The position numbers and the translations under genes were made by a program. 64,000 nucleotides of DNA from Karstenula rhodostoma CBS 690.94 (taxonomy: Eukaryota; Ascomycota; Dothideomycetes; Pleosporales; Didymosphaeriaceae): assembly GCA_010093485.1 (NCBI GenBank), contig MU001495.1, positions 2,049,658-2,113,657 of the forward strand, in the 5' to 3' direction. Position 1 is the first letter of the stretch, and each line of letters starts with the position of its first letter. Positions 45,791 to 57,873 of the stretch are shown in pieces. The notes under the pieces are model-generated. The model had not been told where the DNA came from. It made no database searches and saw only the letters and a list, made by a program, of their open reading frames with translations.

Positions 45791-46099
45791 AAAGATAGGG
45801 CTGCAACTACAGTAAGTAGAGTGTCGTTATCGATTCAGACCCGTCCCAAAGGTTGAAGCATAGTTTTTATAACGAATCGTAAGATGTATCCAATGAACTC
45901 ACTCACACGACTAGAAGTGTCCCCATCTTGAAAGTGCCTTCGATATGTATCATTTGTTTTTAGGGGTTCAAATGTCCCGTGGCCAAAACTTCCTATCAGT
46001 ACAAGTATTTTTTACACAAGCCCCAGGAACGCTTTGCTGGCTTCTGGTATCCTGGAGTCGGGCTGGGCCTCACCAGCCCTCCCTGACAGTTCATAAGGC

Positions 46100-47708
46100 T
46101 CAGACAGACTCCTTTGACGCTGCGCCCCCATTTGCAACCCAGAATTGCTGGTAATCTTCGTCAGACACTAATTTCCGAGGCACACGAAGCTGCTCGGGCA
46201 CTTCATCCGCGCCTGAAACTTCTTCATCAAAGTCGGGCTCCCACATATCGATTAGACACTCGTCCTGGTCATCCCCATTGCTCAGCTCCAAAACGCAAGC
46301 GTTGTTTTTCGTAGACTTGGTCACATCCCTGAGTGTGTTGAGGAGCGAAAACATGCGGCACAAAGGCTCGATCTCCTCCTCGCTAGGGGTTAAGTCATTC
46401 TTATGAGGTGTGACTGATTTGCAGAGCTTCGTCTCCGATATGGGATGCTCCGCAACTCGAGCTACCCTGCCTTTTTCCATTTCCGCTCTGAGAGTCACCC
46501 GGTACGTCGTAGGTATACGTGAGAAGAAGACTCTGGACCTGAGCTTTGGGCCAGCCTTTCTCCGCTTTTGACGCTCGATCTTGTTGACACTCGCCAGAGC
46601 ATCTTTTTTTGATCGCCATTTGAAATCTTCAACGCCTTTCCCATCTGGTACGGCCTGCACAAGCATCAGATCGGAAAGTGGAACACCTTTTCCTGCTTGA
46701 AAAATCCGGACAGGCGATTGGGAGTCGGTTTGTTTCGCAGTTTCAGGCGCTCCGTGAGCTTCCAAGGCGGGCTGGGTATCTCGAGGTACGTCCTCAGCGT
46801 GTGACCATGCATGCGGGGAGAAGTGGACGACACATCTGAAAGGTCCCAGTTCGTACTCGACACTATATATAGACCTTGCGCTGGCCGGAATATCAGGATA
46901 GGATGTAGTAGCCCTCGGCATGAAATCCTGCAAATACATTTTGGCCTTTTGCTCAGAAGAGACGTCAGGCGCAGGTCTTCGGCGTATGAACAGGGTGTTT
47001 GACACCATGTGGAGGGTGAAAGTTGCGGGTAGTCTCTCGAGGGCAAGGAGTCTGTGGCCGTATGTTCCATTGGGCTTCTCCGATGCGAACGGAAATATGT
47101 AGCAAAGACTCTCTAGCACTTCCCAGTCGCAATCGATGTGCACTCGTGAATAGTCGTAAGAAGGACAAAGATGACGCAGCGCAGCAAAATACCTGCTAGG
47201 CTGAACTTCCCTTAATTCAAGGCTCTCGACAAGTTCAGAGTCTTTGAGTCGAGAGCTGGGGGTTTTGTACGTAAACGGCACATCGACAACATTCCATTTC
47301 GGAGGCGAACCTGCCAGCTCCGTTAGTAGAAACACACGAGAAAAATTAGTTTCTGATGAATTTCCGTTTCATAGAATTACGACTGAAGCTCCGATAGACG
47401 TGACACGTACCTGGAACGTAGATAGTCTTTTTGTCGAGATCAGCATTGAACGAAGAAACATAACTAGGTTTGCTCTGCCAATTGAACTTGCCCTCAAGAG
47501 GCTGAAATTCCGTACTAGTAAGCGTTTTCAGATGTGTACGAAGGCCTGGTAGAGTACTCGACGTTGCTTCGTCGGATGTTTGCGCTCGTTCAGAGATGGA
47601 TGGCGGGTTGTGCAATTGACGTCGCACGATTGTTCGACATGGTACAAACGCAGTATTGATCCACACCCTGGGACCAGGTGATCTGAACAGTTTCGATACA
47701 GAAAACAT
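46100..47708 (-). CDS. Conserved fungal protein with VPGSPPKW motif, function unknown
   Basis: Exons on the minus strand are 47708-47411 and 47310-46100, giving 502 residues. The intron splits the key motif: TIYVPG joins SPPKWNVVDVPF in phase. The N-terminus (MFSVSKLFRSPGPRVW) is basic and lacks acidic residues, as in mitochondrial targeting peptides. Conserved features are FNW, TIYVPGSPPKW, YFAALRHLCPSYDY, and an SVEYELGPFRCVVHFSPHAW segment. Fungal proteins with this pattern are sometimes labelled geranylgeranyl pyrophosphate synthetase in databases, but no DDxxD prenyltransferase motif is present, so I do not accept that name. The second half has a basic stretch (KIERQKRRKAGPKLRSRVF) and an acidic tail. 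Function unassigned. Confidence 0.75.
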
Positions 47709-48455
47709 ACGCCGCTGATACTTAGGAGATGGATTGAGATGTTGAAGGGGTCGCGGCCTCGTTGCTTCAGGCAAGCTAGGGGTTTAGCGCCTTGGCGTGT
47801 CTAATTTTCGGTCCTCGTCGTCCTCCATCACCATCGCACGCAGTGTAAACGGTCAAATACTTTCATCGTGTGCGGCTCTCAGTTCAGATATCACCAGCAG
47901 GCCCAGAGCCCATCTGCCATCTGTGCAGCGCTTGTTCCGGTGCCATGGTACCCTCCCAGTTCGGTTACACGTGACTCGCCCCACCGATCACCCCAACACT
48001 CCCTCCTCCTCGCGGGCGCCTCCCTATTGTCTTCCACGACTCCGGGATCCCATGGCGGTAGGTACGCTGGGGGCAGCTGGCAGGTGCTTCCGGCGCGCAC
48101 GAGCCTATCCAGGCGTTCCGCCGCCCTAGAAGAATCCATCACTCTTACTCTTCGCTTTGCATCTGCATCACGCATCCGAACAGCACATACAGACAGCCTA
48201 AACCAGTCTCGCTGGCGATACCCTGGATCCTTTGTTCAGCAAAAATCATTTTCCAGATGCGGCGAACTGATTTGCGGGTTCGGCTCGGAGCGCTGATCGG
48301 CAACTCCAAACTTGAGCTGCGTCCTGCGTCGGACCGGGCTGTGTCTCGTGACCACAGCCGTGAACCGCACCGAACAAAGCTCCGACGTAGCAGTATGAAG
48401 ACTAGAGATTTGCCGCACCCTGGAGACATTTTGGATACGCCGCCGCAGTTCAACC
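47709..48455. other. Divergent intergenic region with dispersed repeats
   Basis: It lies between the minus-strand VPG-motif gene and the plus-strand isopropylmalate dehydratase gene. It carries both dispersed repeat types (47925-47959 and 47955-48047) adjacent to each other. No gene is supported. Confidence 0.55.
47925..48047 (+). repeat. Composite dispersed repeat
   Basis: The left part (47925-47959) matches 30343-30377. The right part (about 47955-48047) matches 14731-14822. The two abut here, so this copy may be the fullest example of one repeat family. It lies about 410-530 bp upstream of the dehydratase ATG. Confidence 0.65.
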
Positions 48456-50978
48456 ATGGATACCGTCACTCGGCCTCGCACCCTCTACGAAAAGATCTTC
48501 GACGCTCATGTAGTGGCCGAGCGGGAAGATGGCACAGTGCTACTTTACATTGATCGCCACCTCATCCATGAAGTCACTTCACCCCAGGCCTTCGAAAGGC
48601 TTGACGAACACGGTCGTTCTGTGCGGCGCCCTGAGCTGACCCTTGCGACATCCGACCACAACGTGCCGACATCAGAACGTCCTCAGGGCGTGAAGGTATC
48701 AACGTACCTCACCCGCGAGGACTCCCGCATCCAGGTCCAGAAGCTGGAGCGCAATGTCAAGCGTCACCATATCCCCTACTTCGGTCTCCGGTCGAAGAGG
48801 CAGGGCATTGTTCATGTCATCGGGCCAGAGCTAGGATTTACCCTTCCCGGAAATACCATTGTCTGTGGTGATAGCCATACCAGCACCCACGGAGCTTTTG
48901 GTGCCCTCGCTCATGGGATCGGCACCAGCGAGGTCGAGCACGTTTTGGCCACGCAGACTCTCGTGGCCACGAAGAGTCGCAACATGAACGTCGTAATTCG
49001 TGGGTATCTCGCAGACGGTGTGACATCAAAAGACCTTATGCTATATATAATTGGCTCAATCGGTAAGTCATTCTCGGGGCATTGTCCATAACAATCATCG
49101 GAAGTAGACTAACGCGACCTAGGTACGGCCGGTGGAACTGGCTCAGTGATTGAGTTCAGTGGGCCTGTAATCAAAGACCTCAGTATGGAGAGCCGCATGT
49201 CACTCTGTAACATGTCAATCGAAGCCGGTGCAAAAGCCGGACTCATTGCCCCAGACGAGAAAACTCTCGCTTACGTCAAGGGACGCGAGATGGCGCCGAG
49301 TAAAACCTGGGACATGGCGGAAGCCTATTGGAAGACGCTCCGGACCGACGCAGGAGCTGTCTTCGACAAAGTCGTGGAAATAAATGCCGGCAATGTAACG
49401 CCTACAGTTACCTGGGGTACTTCGCCTGAGCAGGTTGTTCCGATCACTGGTGTGGTGCCCGCTCCTAACGACTTTTCGGATCCCGTCAAAAAAGAGGGTT
49501 GCCGCCAAGCGTTGGCCTATATGGGTCTCACACCTGGGATAAAGGTAGCAGATATATCAGTAGACAAGGTGTTCATCGGCTCTTGTACGAACGCCCGCAT
49601 GGAAGACTTTCGGGCGGCTGCTCAGATCTTGAGAGGGCAAACCATCGCACCCAACGTCAAGCTAGCCCTTGCCGTGCCAGGGTCAGGCCTCGTTAAGCGT
49701 GCTGCTGAGAACGAAGGAATTGACATAATATTCAAGCGAGCTGGTTTCCAGTGGAGGGAGGCCGGGTGTAGCATGTGTGTTGGCTTGAACGAAGACTCTC
49801 TTGCACCGACAGAGCGATGTGCCAGTACCAGCAATCGCAATTTCGAAAGTCGGCAAGGAACGGCCGGCAGGACGCACCTCGTTTCTCCGGTAGTTGCCGC
49901 TGCCACCGCGATCAAAGGCACACTATCGGCACCTTCGCAGATTGCGAGATCCGTCGAGGCTGCGTCGTGTTTCCAGCACATCGATGTCGATGTTGATGCT
50001 GTGTACTCGAGTGATAGCGAAATACTGTCGGAGGAAGACAGTTCCTCGCAGTCATCGCTCTTATCTTCTTCCTCAAAGTACTCTGGATCGCCGAATAAAG
50101 TCAAACGCGTGTGGACAGCCGTCAAAAAGCACGTGAAAGAACACCACGACAGCATGAACCAGGCGTATTCAGTTTACTATGGTCAAGGCTCTGGAAGACG
50201 AAGCTCTTCAGTATCTGCATCTGAACATTCGAAGCAGCCCGTCGAACAAGCAGCGCAACAGGCTACCAATAACTCTCGTTTCGAAGACAACATCAAGGGA
50301 TCTGTGGCCATTGTCGAGCGAGCAAACATCGACACGGACGCCATCTTTCCTAAGCAATTCTGCACTACCACCCAGCGCACTGGCCTAGGTCACGCTCTGT
50401 TTTCAAACCTTCGATACAACCCGGACGGAACCCCTAGGCCGAATTTTGTCTTGAACCGCCCCGAATCTCGCAATGCATCGATCCTTTTGGCGACAGGGCC
50501 CAACTTCGGATGTGGTAGCTCTCGGGAACACGCTGTGTGGGCACTGCAAGATTTCGGGTTCCGTTGCGTGATTGCTCCAAGCTTTGCAGACATCTTCTAC
50601 AACAATGCTTTCAAGAATGGTCTGCTTCTAGCGCAGGTGAAAGCAGATGTGGTAGAACGTATTGTCGCCGAATCGAATGCAGGACACAATTTCAAGATCA
50701 GTCTTGAGCAACAAGCCATACGGACCGATCAAGATGCCGATATTGGGCATTTCGATATCCCGGAGCGTCGGAAGCAAGAGCTGCTAAGCGGTATCGGTGA
50801 AATCGAGGCAAGCATTGCATTTCAAGAACAGATCAAACTGTATGAAGAGCTTAGACGCCAATTGTCACCATGGTACGAAGAAGGCGTGAGCCCATCGGCA
50901 ATCGCGCGACGACGTCGTGTAGCGACCAGCCAAAGTAACCCTTTCACGGACGACAAGAATGAAGGTCTCACTTGGTAG
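48456..50978 (+). CDS. 3-isopropylmalate dehydratase (fused large and small subunits), LEU1-type
   Basis: Exons 48456-49062 and 49123-50978 give 820 residues; the junction reads GSIG joined to TAGGTGSV. The LeuC-like part carries the [4Fe-4S] ligands Cys357 (GSCTNAR), Cys418 and Cys421 (GCSMC), plus [26 protein letters not shown] and [16 protein letters not shown]. The LeuD-like part has [26 protein letters not shown] and [16 protein letters not shown]. The enzyme interconverts 2- and 3-isopropylmalate, step two of leucine-type chain elongation. All catalytic motifs are intact. Compared with usual fungal LEU1 it has a longer linker between the halves, rich in Ser and acidic residues, and an extended C-terminus. 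Neighbouring aminotransferase, regulator and transporter genes suggest a dedicated paralogue; it could also be the housekeeping copy. Confidence 0.92.
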
Positions 50979-51078
50979 ATACTTTGCAGCCATTCGAACT
51001 GGTACATTGTGTATCATTCCTGCATCATATATGCCCCACAACGTTTGTTGTTACGCACAATCTGATTTTTTGGTTCGC

Positions 51079-53725
51079 CTACGTTGGTATCATCATGTCG
51101 TCGAAACTGGTAATGTCGAATATACTCTCGGCAATATTTTGTGGAAAATCAAAGCATCCAAGCTCGCCTGTTGTTGTTTCACATATTCCCTTATGGCCCA
51201 TTTGCAATCTTAAATGGTCGCCTTCTGAAGAACCTCTCATGGACTTAGGTGGTGTTTGATACTGACCTAGCGTCTTAGGGTGTACTGCTAGGAAGAGCTC
51301 GCTCACCTCCGCAAACAGATCCGCGTCGGTTTCAGTTCTCACACACAACTTGCCAAAGAAACCCGATGCTATGCCGAGGTATGGCAAACAATCTCCTCCT
51401 TCGTCGCCTCTCTGCATCAGAATGTACAGAACTATGGCAGACAATGCCGGAAGCATAACAACAGGCCTAGTGCATAGTCAGTCAGGATACTGGTCGGCTG
51501 CATATCGCAGGATCTCTGCAGGCATGGAGTAACTTACCAGTCTGTTCCAGAATCTGTGCGACATGAATGCGCCGCTCCAAGGACTCTTTTCGCTATCATT
51601 GCACACTGGGATATGCTTGAAGCGCGAGCCTTGACCAGTTCCGGAGGACAATCGCTCGTAGCAAGAACCCATCGATGTAGGGCGAGAGATGCTTCTGCAT
51701 ATCTGAGAGAAATGTCTGACCTAATGATCGCATCTCCAGCATGTTCGTGACATTCTGGGCCGTCCAGGTCTCGGTCTGGGCGATATGCAGCTGGTATTGA
51801 CAATCTCCACGATTCAAGCATACCGGACAATTTTTCGATTGCCGCAGATACTTCCGTTGCTGTCATCCGTAGGGATAGGTGACTATACAATGTTTTGACG
51901 ATCACCGAACACAGGCGCGCGTATCGATAATTCACGATCTCCCAGCCGGAGTAGTCAGTTACGCCTTGGGTGAAGAGACTCGATCGCTTTTTGGACGGAG
52001 CATGATATACGAGCAGGTCATCGTCAACTACCTAATCAGGCTGTTAGCCCATCACACCAAGGCAGGCCGCGACACCTAACACTTACAGAATGGCACCCAA
52101 ATCGAAGGGCGTGCGGCTTCTCAATGGAATACAGAAGCCAAAACATACGCTCAATATCCTCTGGATTGGCGGTGCTACCCGCTATCCCGCCTGCCTTCGG
52201 AGTAGTCAGGCTGATATCGGAGATCATGCTGATTGCTTGCGACAGTAAAGACCTTGTCAAAGCTGCATCGTGGCCGCGATGCACGAATAGAATCTATGTC
52301 AGGTCAGATCGCTTCATACTGCTTTGTCGAGACACCTACCATGGAAACGAGAGCCTATGTTAGGTCATTAGTATACAAGGGCTGTGACGGCGGGAAAAAG
52401 CTCGTACCTGCAGGTTCAACACCGTTGGCGGTCCGTTCGATAGCTTCGGTCGGCGATCCAATGCGCACTGGAAATATTGAAGCGGACGCATGGCAGATAC
52501 CGGGGATGTCTTCTCAGAGGTCATCCGATGCTTGCGCAGAGCATCTCGACAACCAATCGCAAGAACCGAATTCAACAGTATCAGTGCGCTCGGATCAATC
52601 TCACTTGTCGACCGCATGGCTTCCATCAATATTTCCACAATAAGCTGTCTGCTGACGAAGATAGGGTAACTGAAAACATCAACGTAGACTCTCTCAAAGC
52701 TTGGCACATAAGCGCATACCTATAGTTTTCTTGAAAGAATACTACCAGCTCAGGTTAGCAGATTGCGGGGATGGCTCATTCCAGGAAAATCTTACGATCG
52801 ATGAACTGCAAGATTTCTGGCTGTGCATACGACGGCAGCGCTGCTTGTGTCGTCCGTCCCTTGTGTGGATCATCCACTCTCATGGGCCCACGAACCTTGT
52901 TCCATATGCGGCTTTGAAGATCTTCATCCATATCTGAGGCATGCAAGTCGCCCGCCGACTGACCGATAAAGCGAACAACAGCGAATGACGAAAAGTCCTC
53001 TCTTAAAAATCAGCCAGAAGGCAATGCAAGGATCGGTCTTCCACGTACTGTAGAGCTCTTCTGGCCAGACCCTATTCTGATGCGAATCATTCAAGTTTAT
53101 GCTATGATCCAACGGGTGATCTTCGTCGCATGATGCGGCGCCGCTCGCCCAGGGAGATACGCCATCGCTAACATCTGGTGTCAAAACCTGCGGGCCGATA
53201 CCTTCGATAGTTGTTGGGAAAGACAGGCCTGCGCTACTGTTATCTGAGTTAGATAAGGTACAAGTCTCGGACTGGATGGGCTTACAACGTTGAGTCCAGG
53301 AAAAAAGAGCCCACATCCGCCCCATTGGTAGTCTGACTGGGACTGACTGTGAACTTATCGATGCTTTGCGGCAGGTCATTATTCACATCGATCTGGGGTT
53401 CATGGTTCCTTTCGGTCCTTATCTCAAGCGTATTCCGACGAAGCCTCTCATTTCGGTTGGTCGAATTGTTGCTGTAGCCGCATTGCAAATTCAGCTTCTA
53501 CAGCGTTCACTGTTAGTCACGCCGAGTAACATGCATATCTGCCACAAGGAAGCTCACAAGGCACTGCGAGCACGTTGCTGCTCCGTCGCCTGCAACTATC
53601 AGCATAACCAATCATGTCAGGCAACAATCAAGCTGTGCTACCCCCTTACATCGTACTTTTCTCTGCCGACAATTGACACATGCACCTTTGCGGCGTGTGA
53701 TTTTCCGATATCCGTTCGTCTCCAT
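51079..53725 (-). CDS. Zn2Cys6 transcription factor, 11 predicted exons
   Basis: Assembled from the minus strand: 53725-53650, 53589-53558, 53497-53286, 53236-53049, 52933-52796, 52741-52720, 52669-52408, 52354-52340, 52293-52087, 52031-51538 and 51466-51079, giving 677 residues. The first splice joins RKVR to CDGAATC and completes a canonical zinc cluster (C16, C19, C26, C32, C35, C42). Every junction has GT-AG ends and keeps the frame. The fungal transcription-factor domain follows, with LPSYAQPEILQFID, YPIFVSRQLIVE, DRRP..GPPTVLNLQ, DIERMFWLLYSIEKPHALRFG and VVDDDLL. Exons of 22 and 15 nt are unusually small and are the least certain parts. It stops 100 bp from the dehydratase stop codon, tail to tail, and is a candidate regulator of the dehydratase/aminotransferase/transporter group. 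Confidence 0.82.
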
Positions 53726-54335
53726 GAGTTGAAGGTTTTTGTGAGTGCAATGGCCACTTGGTGATTCAGATCCAAGGGCATCTCACGGACTCTTTGTGGA
53801 GGAGCAGGTACCCTGTGGCGACACCCAGACACCGAGCATCTGCAGACGCGGACACAGCTGAAGAGCACAGACGATCGATATGACATCAACAATCAGTATG
53901 ATTGGACCCTTGTCATCTTTGTGTGCAACACGTAAGATGCAACCAGGGATTCGGCATATGTGACTGATGATTGCAGACCAATCAGAGCAGCTTCCTCGTC
54001 TGCATAAGAGGAACCATGCCGCTTGTAGAAGGCGCCGACGAAAAACTCAAAACTCCGGTGCATGCGGGCAATGCTCGTTCAGACCTCGTTGCAGGCCCCC
54101 ACAATCAGCATGCCGGGGCGTAAACACAGCCTCCCCCAAGGGTTAGGCCCACTGGTGCGGAGAGCATTGATAATCCCATTAGCATGTTTTCCGAACTTGA
54201 TCACGGCAAGATCCGCACACAAGAACACTCCTTTGGCTTGTTCAGTATTCTAGGTGGGTCACACGCAACTGACCAAATGGTTTTATTTGGGGACCGAGTA
54301 CATGTAAATGACGCCCTCCATTCTGCTTTGTCCAG
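53726..54335. other. Intergenic region upstream of the regulator
   Basis: No gene is supported. It lies between the 5' end of the minus-strand regulator and the 3' end of the minus-strand aminotransferase. Confidence 0.55.
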
Positions 54336-55761
54336 CTAGCTAATTCGACTGATCGAAACGCTCCAAGGGTGCTCCTCCATGGCGTATTGCCTGGCCTCAA
54401 TCCACTCCTTGAATAGCGCCGTTATCGCTCCCGCGCTTTGATGGCGGGACAGTCCGCAATGCACTAGGGTATCCCGATACTTGATCGTGCGGATAGGGCT
54501 GACGACAGCGGCTGTCCCTGTCCCAAACACCTCCACCAGCTTCCCCACCCCTGCTGCGTGTATGACTTCTGACATGCATATTTGGCGCTCACTAATGGTC
54601 CATCCCGAAGGCGCAAGCCTTTCCCTGGCCAGGCTCAAAACACAATCCCGTGTCACGCCAGGTAGGATCATACCATCCAACGGCGGCGTAATTAGCTCGA
54701 AGCATCCTTCTTGTTCGGTCCGCAACACTATAAAGAGGTTCATGGTACCAGCCTCTGTGATACGGTCATCGTCACCAAACAGCCACAGAAGCTGCTGGAA
54801 TCCTCGCGCTTTCGCTGCTTGCTCTGGAGCGATACCTATACAAGGCAAGAATCATCAGCATGCGTCACCAATTGCGGAGCGCACCTCGAATTGTGTTGAG
54901 GTGCCTGGAACCATCGACGTGGCCCGAACTAGACCGAGGAGATACATACACGGCGCGTAGTTGCCTCCAATTTTCTGGTTACCGGCCCCTCCCGGCCAGG
55001 CTCTAGTCGCCACAGCGCTGCTTGTCGCTTCCAGATTGATGGCTTTGAATCCTGCCGAAAAATATGGACCGACGGGGCATGCAATGCAGTACAGAAGGGC
55101 CGCTGTGGGGGCAGCGACACCCAGATTGGAATTGGTCGCGATGAGGACCGGGCGAATGTAGAGCGAATACCCCGATTTTCTGCGACAGCACGGTCAGCCT
55201 CTCTTGCCGATGTCGGATGCAGGCCGGTCCAGTTGTTTACCCGTATATGAACCGCTCCTCCAACTTTACGAAACGAGCGATGAGCTTGAGAAGCTCGTCT
55301 GCATCGAACGTTGGTAGCGCGATTCGCGCAGCTGACCGGTTGAGGCGGTCAAGATTTATCTCAGGCCTGAACAATCTCACGTCGCCACGGGTATCCCTGT
55401 ACGCCTTCATGCCTTCGAAACACTCAAATCCATAATGGAGAACGGCGGCTGCAGGATCGAGGGCCAGGTGCTGGTATGGCGCGATCTGGGGCGTTTGCCA
55501 GCCGTGTTCTGAGGTCCACCGGACTTGGAGAATGTGGTCTGCACGAATCATGAGCATGGTCTGACCCACACGTTTGCGTTGTTCGCGCCAGGATACCTTA
55601 CCCGTGTGGTGACTGCCAAACGTCAGGTCTTCGGCTGGGGGCAGCTTCGATGGATGTGACGTCTTCGTGATGTGCAGCTTGGATGCATCCAGTCTTGCTG
55701 GGATGGAGGGAGCGCTATCATGCTCGAACGAGCGCTGTGGTGAAACGATCCCTGGCGCCAT
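54336..55761 (-). CDS. Branched-chain amino acid aminotransferase
   Basis: Exons on the minus strand are 55761-55241, 55179-54950 and 54835-54336, giving 416 residues. Junctions join IYG to KSGYSLYIRP and NYAP to CIAPEQAA. Class IV PLP-fold motifs are HYGFECFEGMKAYR, LYIRPVLIATNSNLGV, TRAWPGGAGNQKIGGNYAPC with the PLP lysine at residue 243, LLWLFGDDDRITEAGTMNLF and FGTGTAAVVSPI. It transfers the amino group between glutamate and branched-chain 2-oxo acids, the last step of leucine, isoleucine and valine synthesis. There is no clear long mitochondrial presequence; the N-terminus is short and Ser/Pro-rich. It is divergent from the MFS gene across 599 bp. Confidence 0.93.
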
Positions 55762-56360
55762 GACTTAGTTGCTCTTGCTCGAACCATTGTGTCTTCCATC
55801 TGGTCATTATAGTCGACATGATTGCGCGATACACGGTTGGAGTTGTGCGGATCGAGAGGAGCCGACGCCTGCAATCCATCGTCGCTTCGGTCCGCAGGTG
55901 CGTTCCCTACTAGCGAGCGGTCCGTCGGTCCGCATGCTGCTAAGGCCCATGAAGACAAGTGCTGGTAAAGTAATGGGCCATTGTTCTTCCAAGTCGTTCC
56001 ATGGGTTCCGAAGGATAAAATATCGGGGAACAGAAGACAGCCGTTTGTTTGATCTTCGGGGCCGAACGCGTATACATACCATTCACAGGAAGCCGGCGTG
56101 TTGATCCAGCGCGCCACACAGATTCCCCGGCTTTTCCGACGGCCATCATTGCGATTTCGCGGGGATGGCCCACAAAAGCAATCACGTCCTTTGTCTATCA
56201 CTTCCCGAGACTAGCGTGGGGGCTAGCATCCCAGTTCAAAAGACGTCCTCACCGCACAAGGGCGCACGCAACGTGGATACCCTCAATCTGGTTCTGTGTG
56301 CTTGCGATCTTCCTTGTGCATCTGCAACTGCACGCTGCTTACGCAACACTTAACTTGATC
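55762..56360. promoter_or_regulatory. Bidirectional promoter, aminotransferase / MFS
   Basis: 599 bp between divergent start codons. It holds inverted CGG-type half-sites (for example TCGGTCCG near 55887 and 55923-55932), the kind of triplet bound by Zn2Cys6 dimers. Open frames on both strands here have no domains. Binding is inference only. Confidence 0.4.
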
Positions 56361-57873
56361 ATGGCCGACACAACTCCGCCGTCGTCCGAGTTTGAACTCG
56401 AAGATCGTGGCGAGCAACACCCGCAGCAGTTGCCGCCTGTGGATGGCGGAAAAGATGCATGGCTCTTTCTAGCTGCCTCGTTCGTCATCGAAGCCTTGGT
56501 CTGGGGTGAGTATGCTATGCGGCGTATCCATGCATGCTGCAGCTATATGTGGCAACATGCATAGGATATTTGGGTAGCGAGTCGGATTTCGCTAACGCCC
56601 TGCAGGCTTCCCCTTCTCATTTGGCGTTTTCCAGGACTACTACTCGACTCACGAGCCGTTTGCGGGGAGTGGCAGTATTGCTGTGATCGGTACTTGCGCC
56701 ATGGTGAGTTGGCCCGCCCGCCTTGCATCACCGCGCTCAAGGGTTGCGTTGCTCACCGAAAAAAGCCCCCAAGCATTCGGCCCGATATTGCATGGAAGGA
56801 TTGCGCTGACTGAAGTCCAGGGCATCATGTATCTGGATCTAATCATGGTCTTCTCGCTATTGAAAATGTGGCCGAGTTACCAGCGCTGGGCAACGTCGGG
56901 GGGACTGGTCGTCATGTGTCTCGCTTTGGCACTGAGCTCGCTGTCGAATAACACGGGGGAGCTCATCGTCTCGCAAGGCGTCATCTACGCCATCGGTGGT
57001 AGCTTCACCTACTCGCCATGCATTTTGTACATGGACGAGTGGTTCCATAAGCGCAAGGGTCTCGCTTATGGGATCATGTGGGCAGGCACTGGCCTCGCGG
57101 GCGTCATCCTTCCTCTCGTCATGGAGTGGATGTTACGCGATTACGGCTTCCGCACGACACTTCGCGTGTGGGCAATCTGCCTGTTCGTGCTTACCGCGCC
57201 TCTGCTCTACTTTGTCAAGCCCCGCATCCCGATCGCACCAAAACAACGAGCGCGCAAGATCGATTTCTCGTTCCTCAAGACGTCGACCTTTACGATCCAC
57301 CAGGCGTGCAACACGATCGAGGCTCTCGGGTTCTTCCTCCCCTCGATCTACCTACCCACATATGCGCGCAGCATCGGGGCGCCGGGCACTCTTAGTGCGC
57401 TGACCGTCATTCTCTTCAATGTCGCCTCGGTGTTTGGCTGCGTCGCAATGGGATCCATCGTCGACAAGTGGCATGTGACCACGTGCATCCTTATCTCGAC
57501 CATCGGAACGACCCTCTCCGTCTTCATGGTCTGGGGCTTCTCCATGTCGCTTGCGCCACTCTACGTCTTTTGCCTCATCTACGGCTTCTTCGCTGGCAGC
57601 TTTACCAGCGCGTGGCCCGGCATCATGCGCGATGTGACGAAGAAGAGGCAGACTGCTGATCCCAGTATCGTATTTGCATGCCTGGCTGCCGGCAGAGGCA
57701 TCGGCAACGTGGCGAGTGGGCCTTTAAGCGAGGTGTTGATCAGGGGTCTGCCGTGGAAAGATAGCGTGGGCTTTGCGTATGGAAGTGGTTATGGAACGTT
57801 GATTGTCTTCACCGGGGTCACGGCACTGTTGGGCGGATCAAGTATCTTGGGAAAGCGGGTCGGCTGGGTGTAG
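56361..57873 (+). CDS. MFS transporter, monocarboxylate type
   Basis: Exons 56361-56505, 56606-56703 and 56821-57873 give 431 residues. Junctions join LVWG to FPFSFGVFQDYY and GTCAM to GIMYLDLIMVF. The first helix (DAWLFLAASFVIEALVWG) and FGVFQDYY are hallmarks of fungal MCT-like carriers. Further helices include GGSFTYSPCILYMDEWFHKRKGLAYG and SAWPGIMRDV. The protein is on the short side, but all membrane segments appear present. It may move a carboxylate, a 2-oxo acid or the product of the neighbouring amino acid pathway. It is the last intact gene before the A+T-rich block. Confidence 0.9.

Noticed and set aside
46100..47708. Geranylgeranyl pyrophosphate synthase
   Set aside because: Similar fungal proteins carry this label, but no aspartate-rich prenyltransferase motif is present.
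47868..48296. Open frames between the VPG-motif gene and the dehydratase
   Set aside because: They arise from the dispersed repeats; the apparent protein similarity to 14650-14910 is DNA repeat similarity.
52233..52643. Plus-strand open frame within the Zn2Cys6 regulator
   Set aside because: It is antisense to exons 7-9 of the reassembled regulator and has no domain.
55623..56201. Minus-strand 192-codon frame upstream of the aminotransferase
   Set aside because: It overlaps the true first exon in another frame and lies in the divergent promoter.
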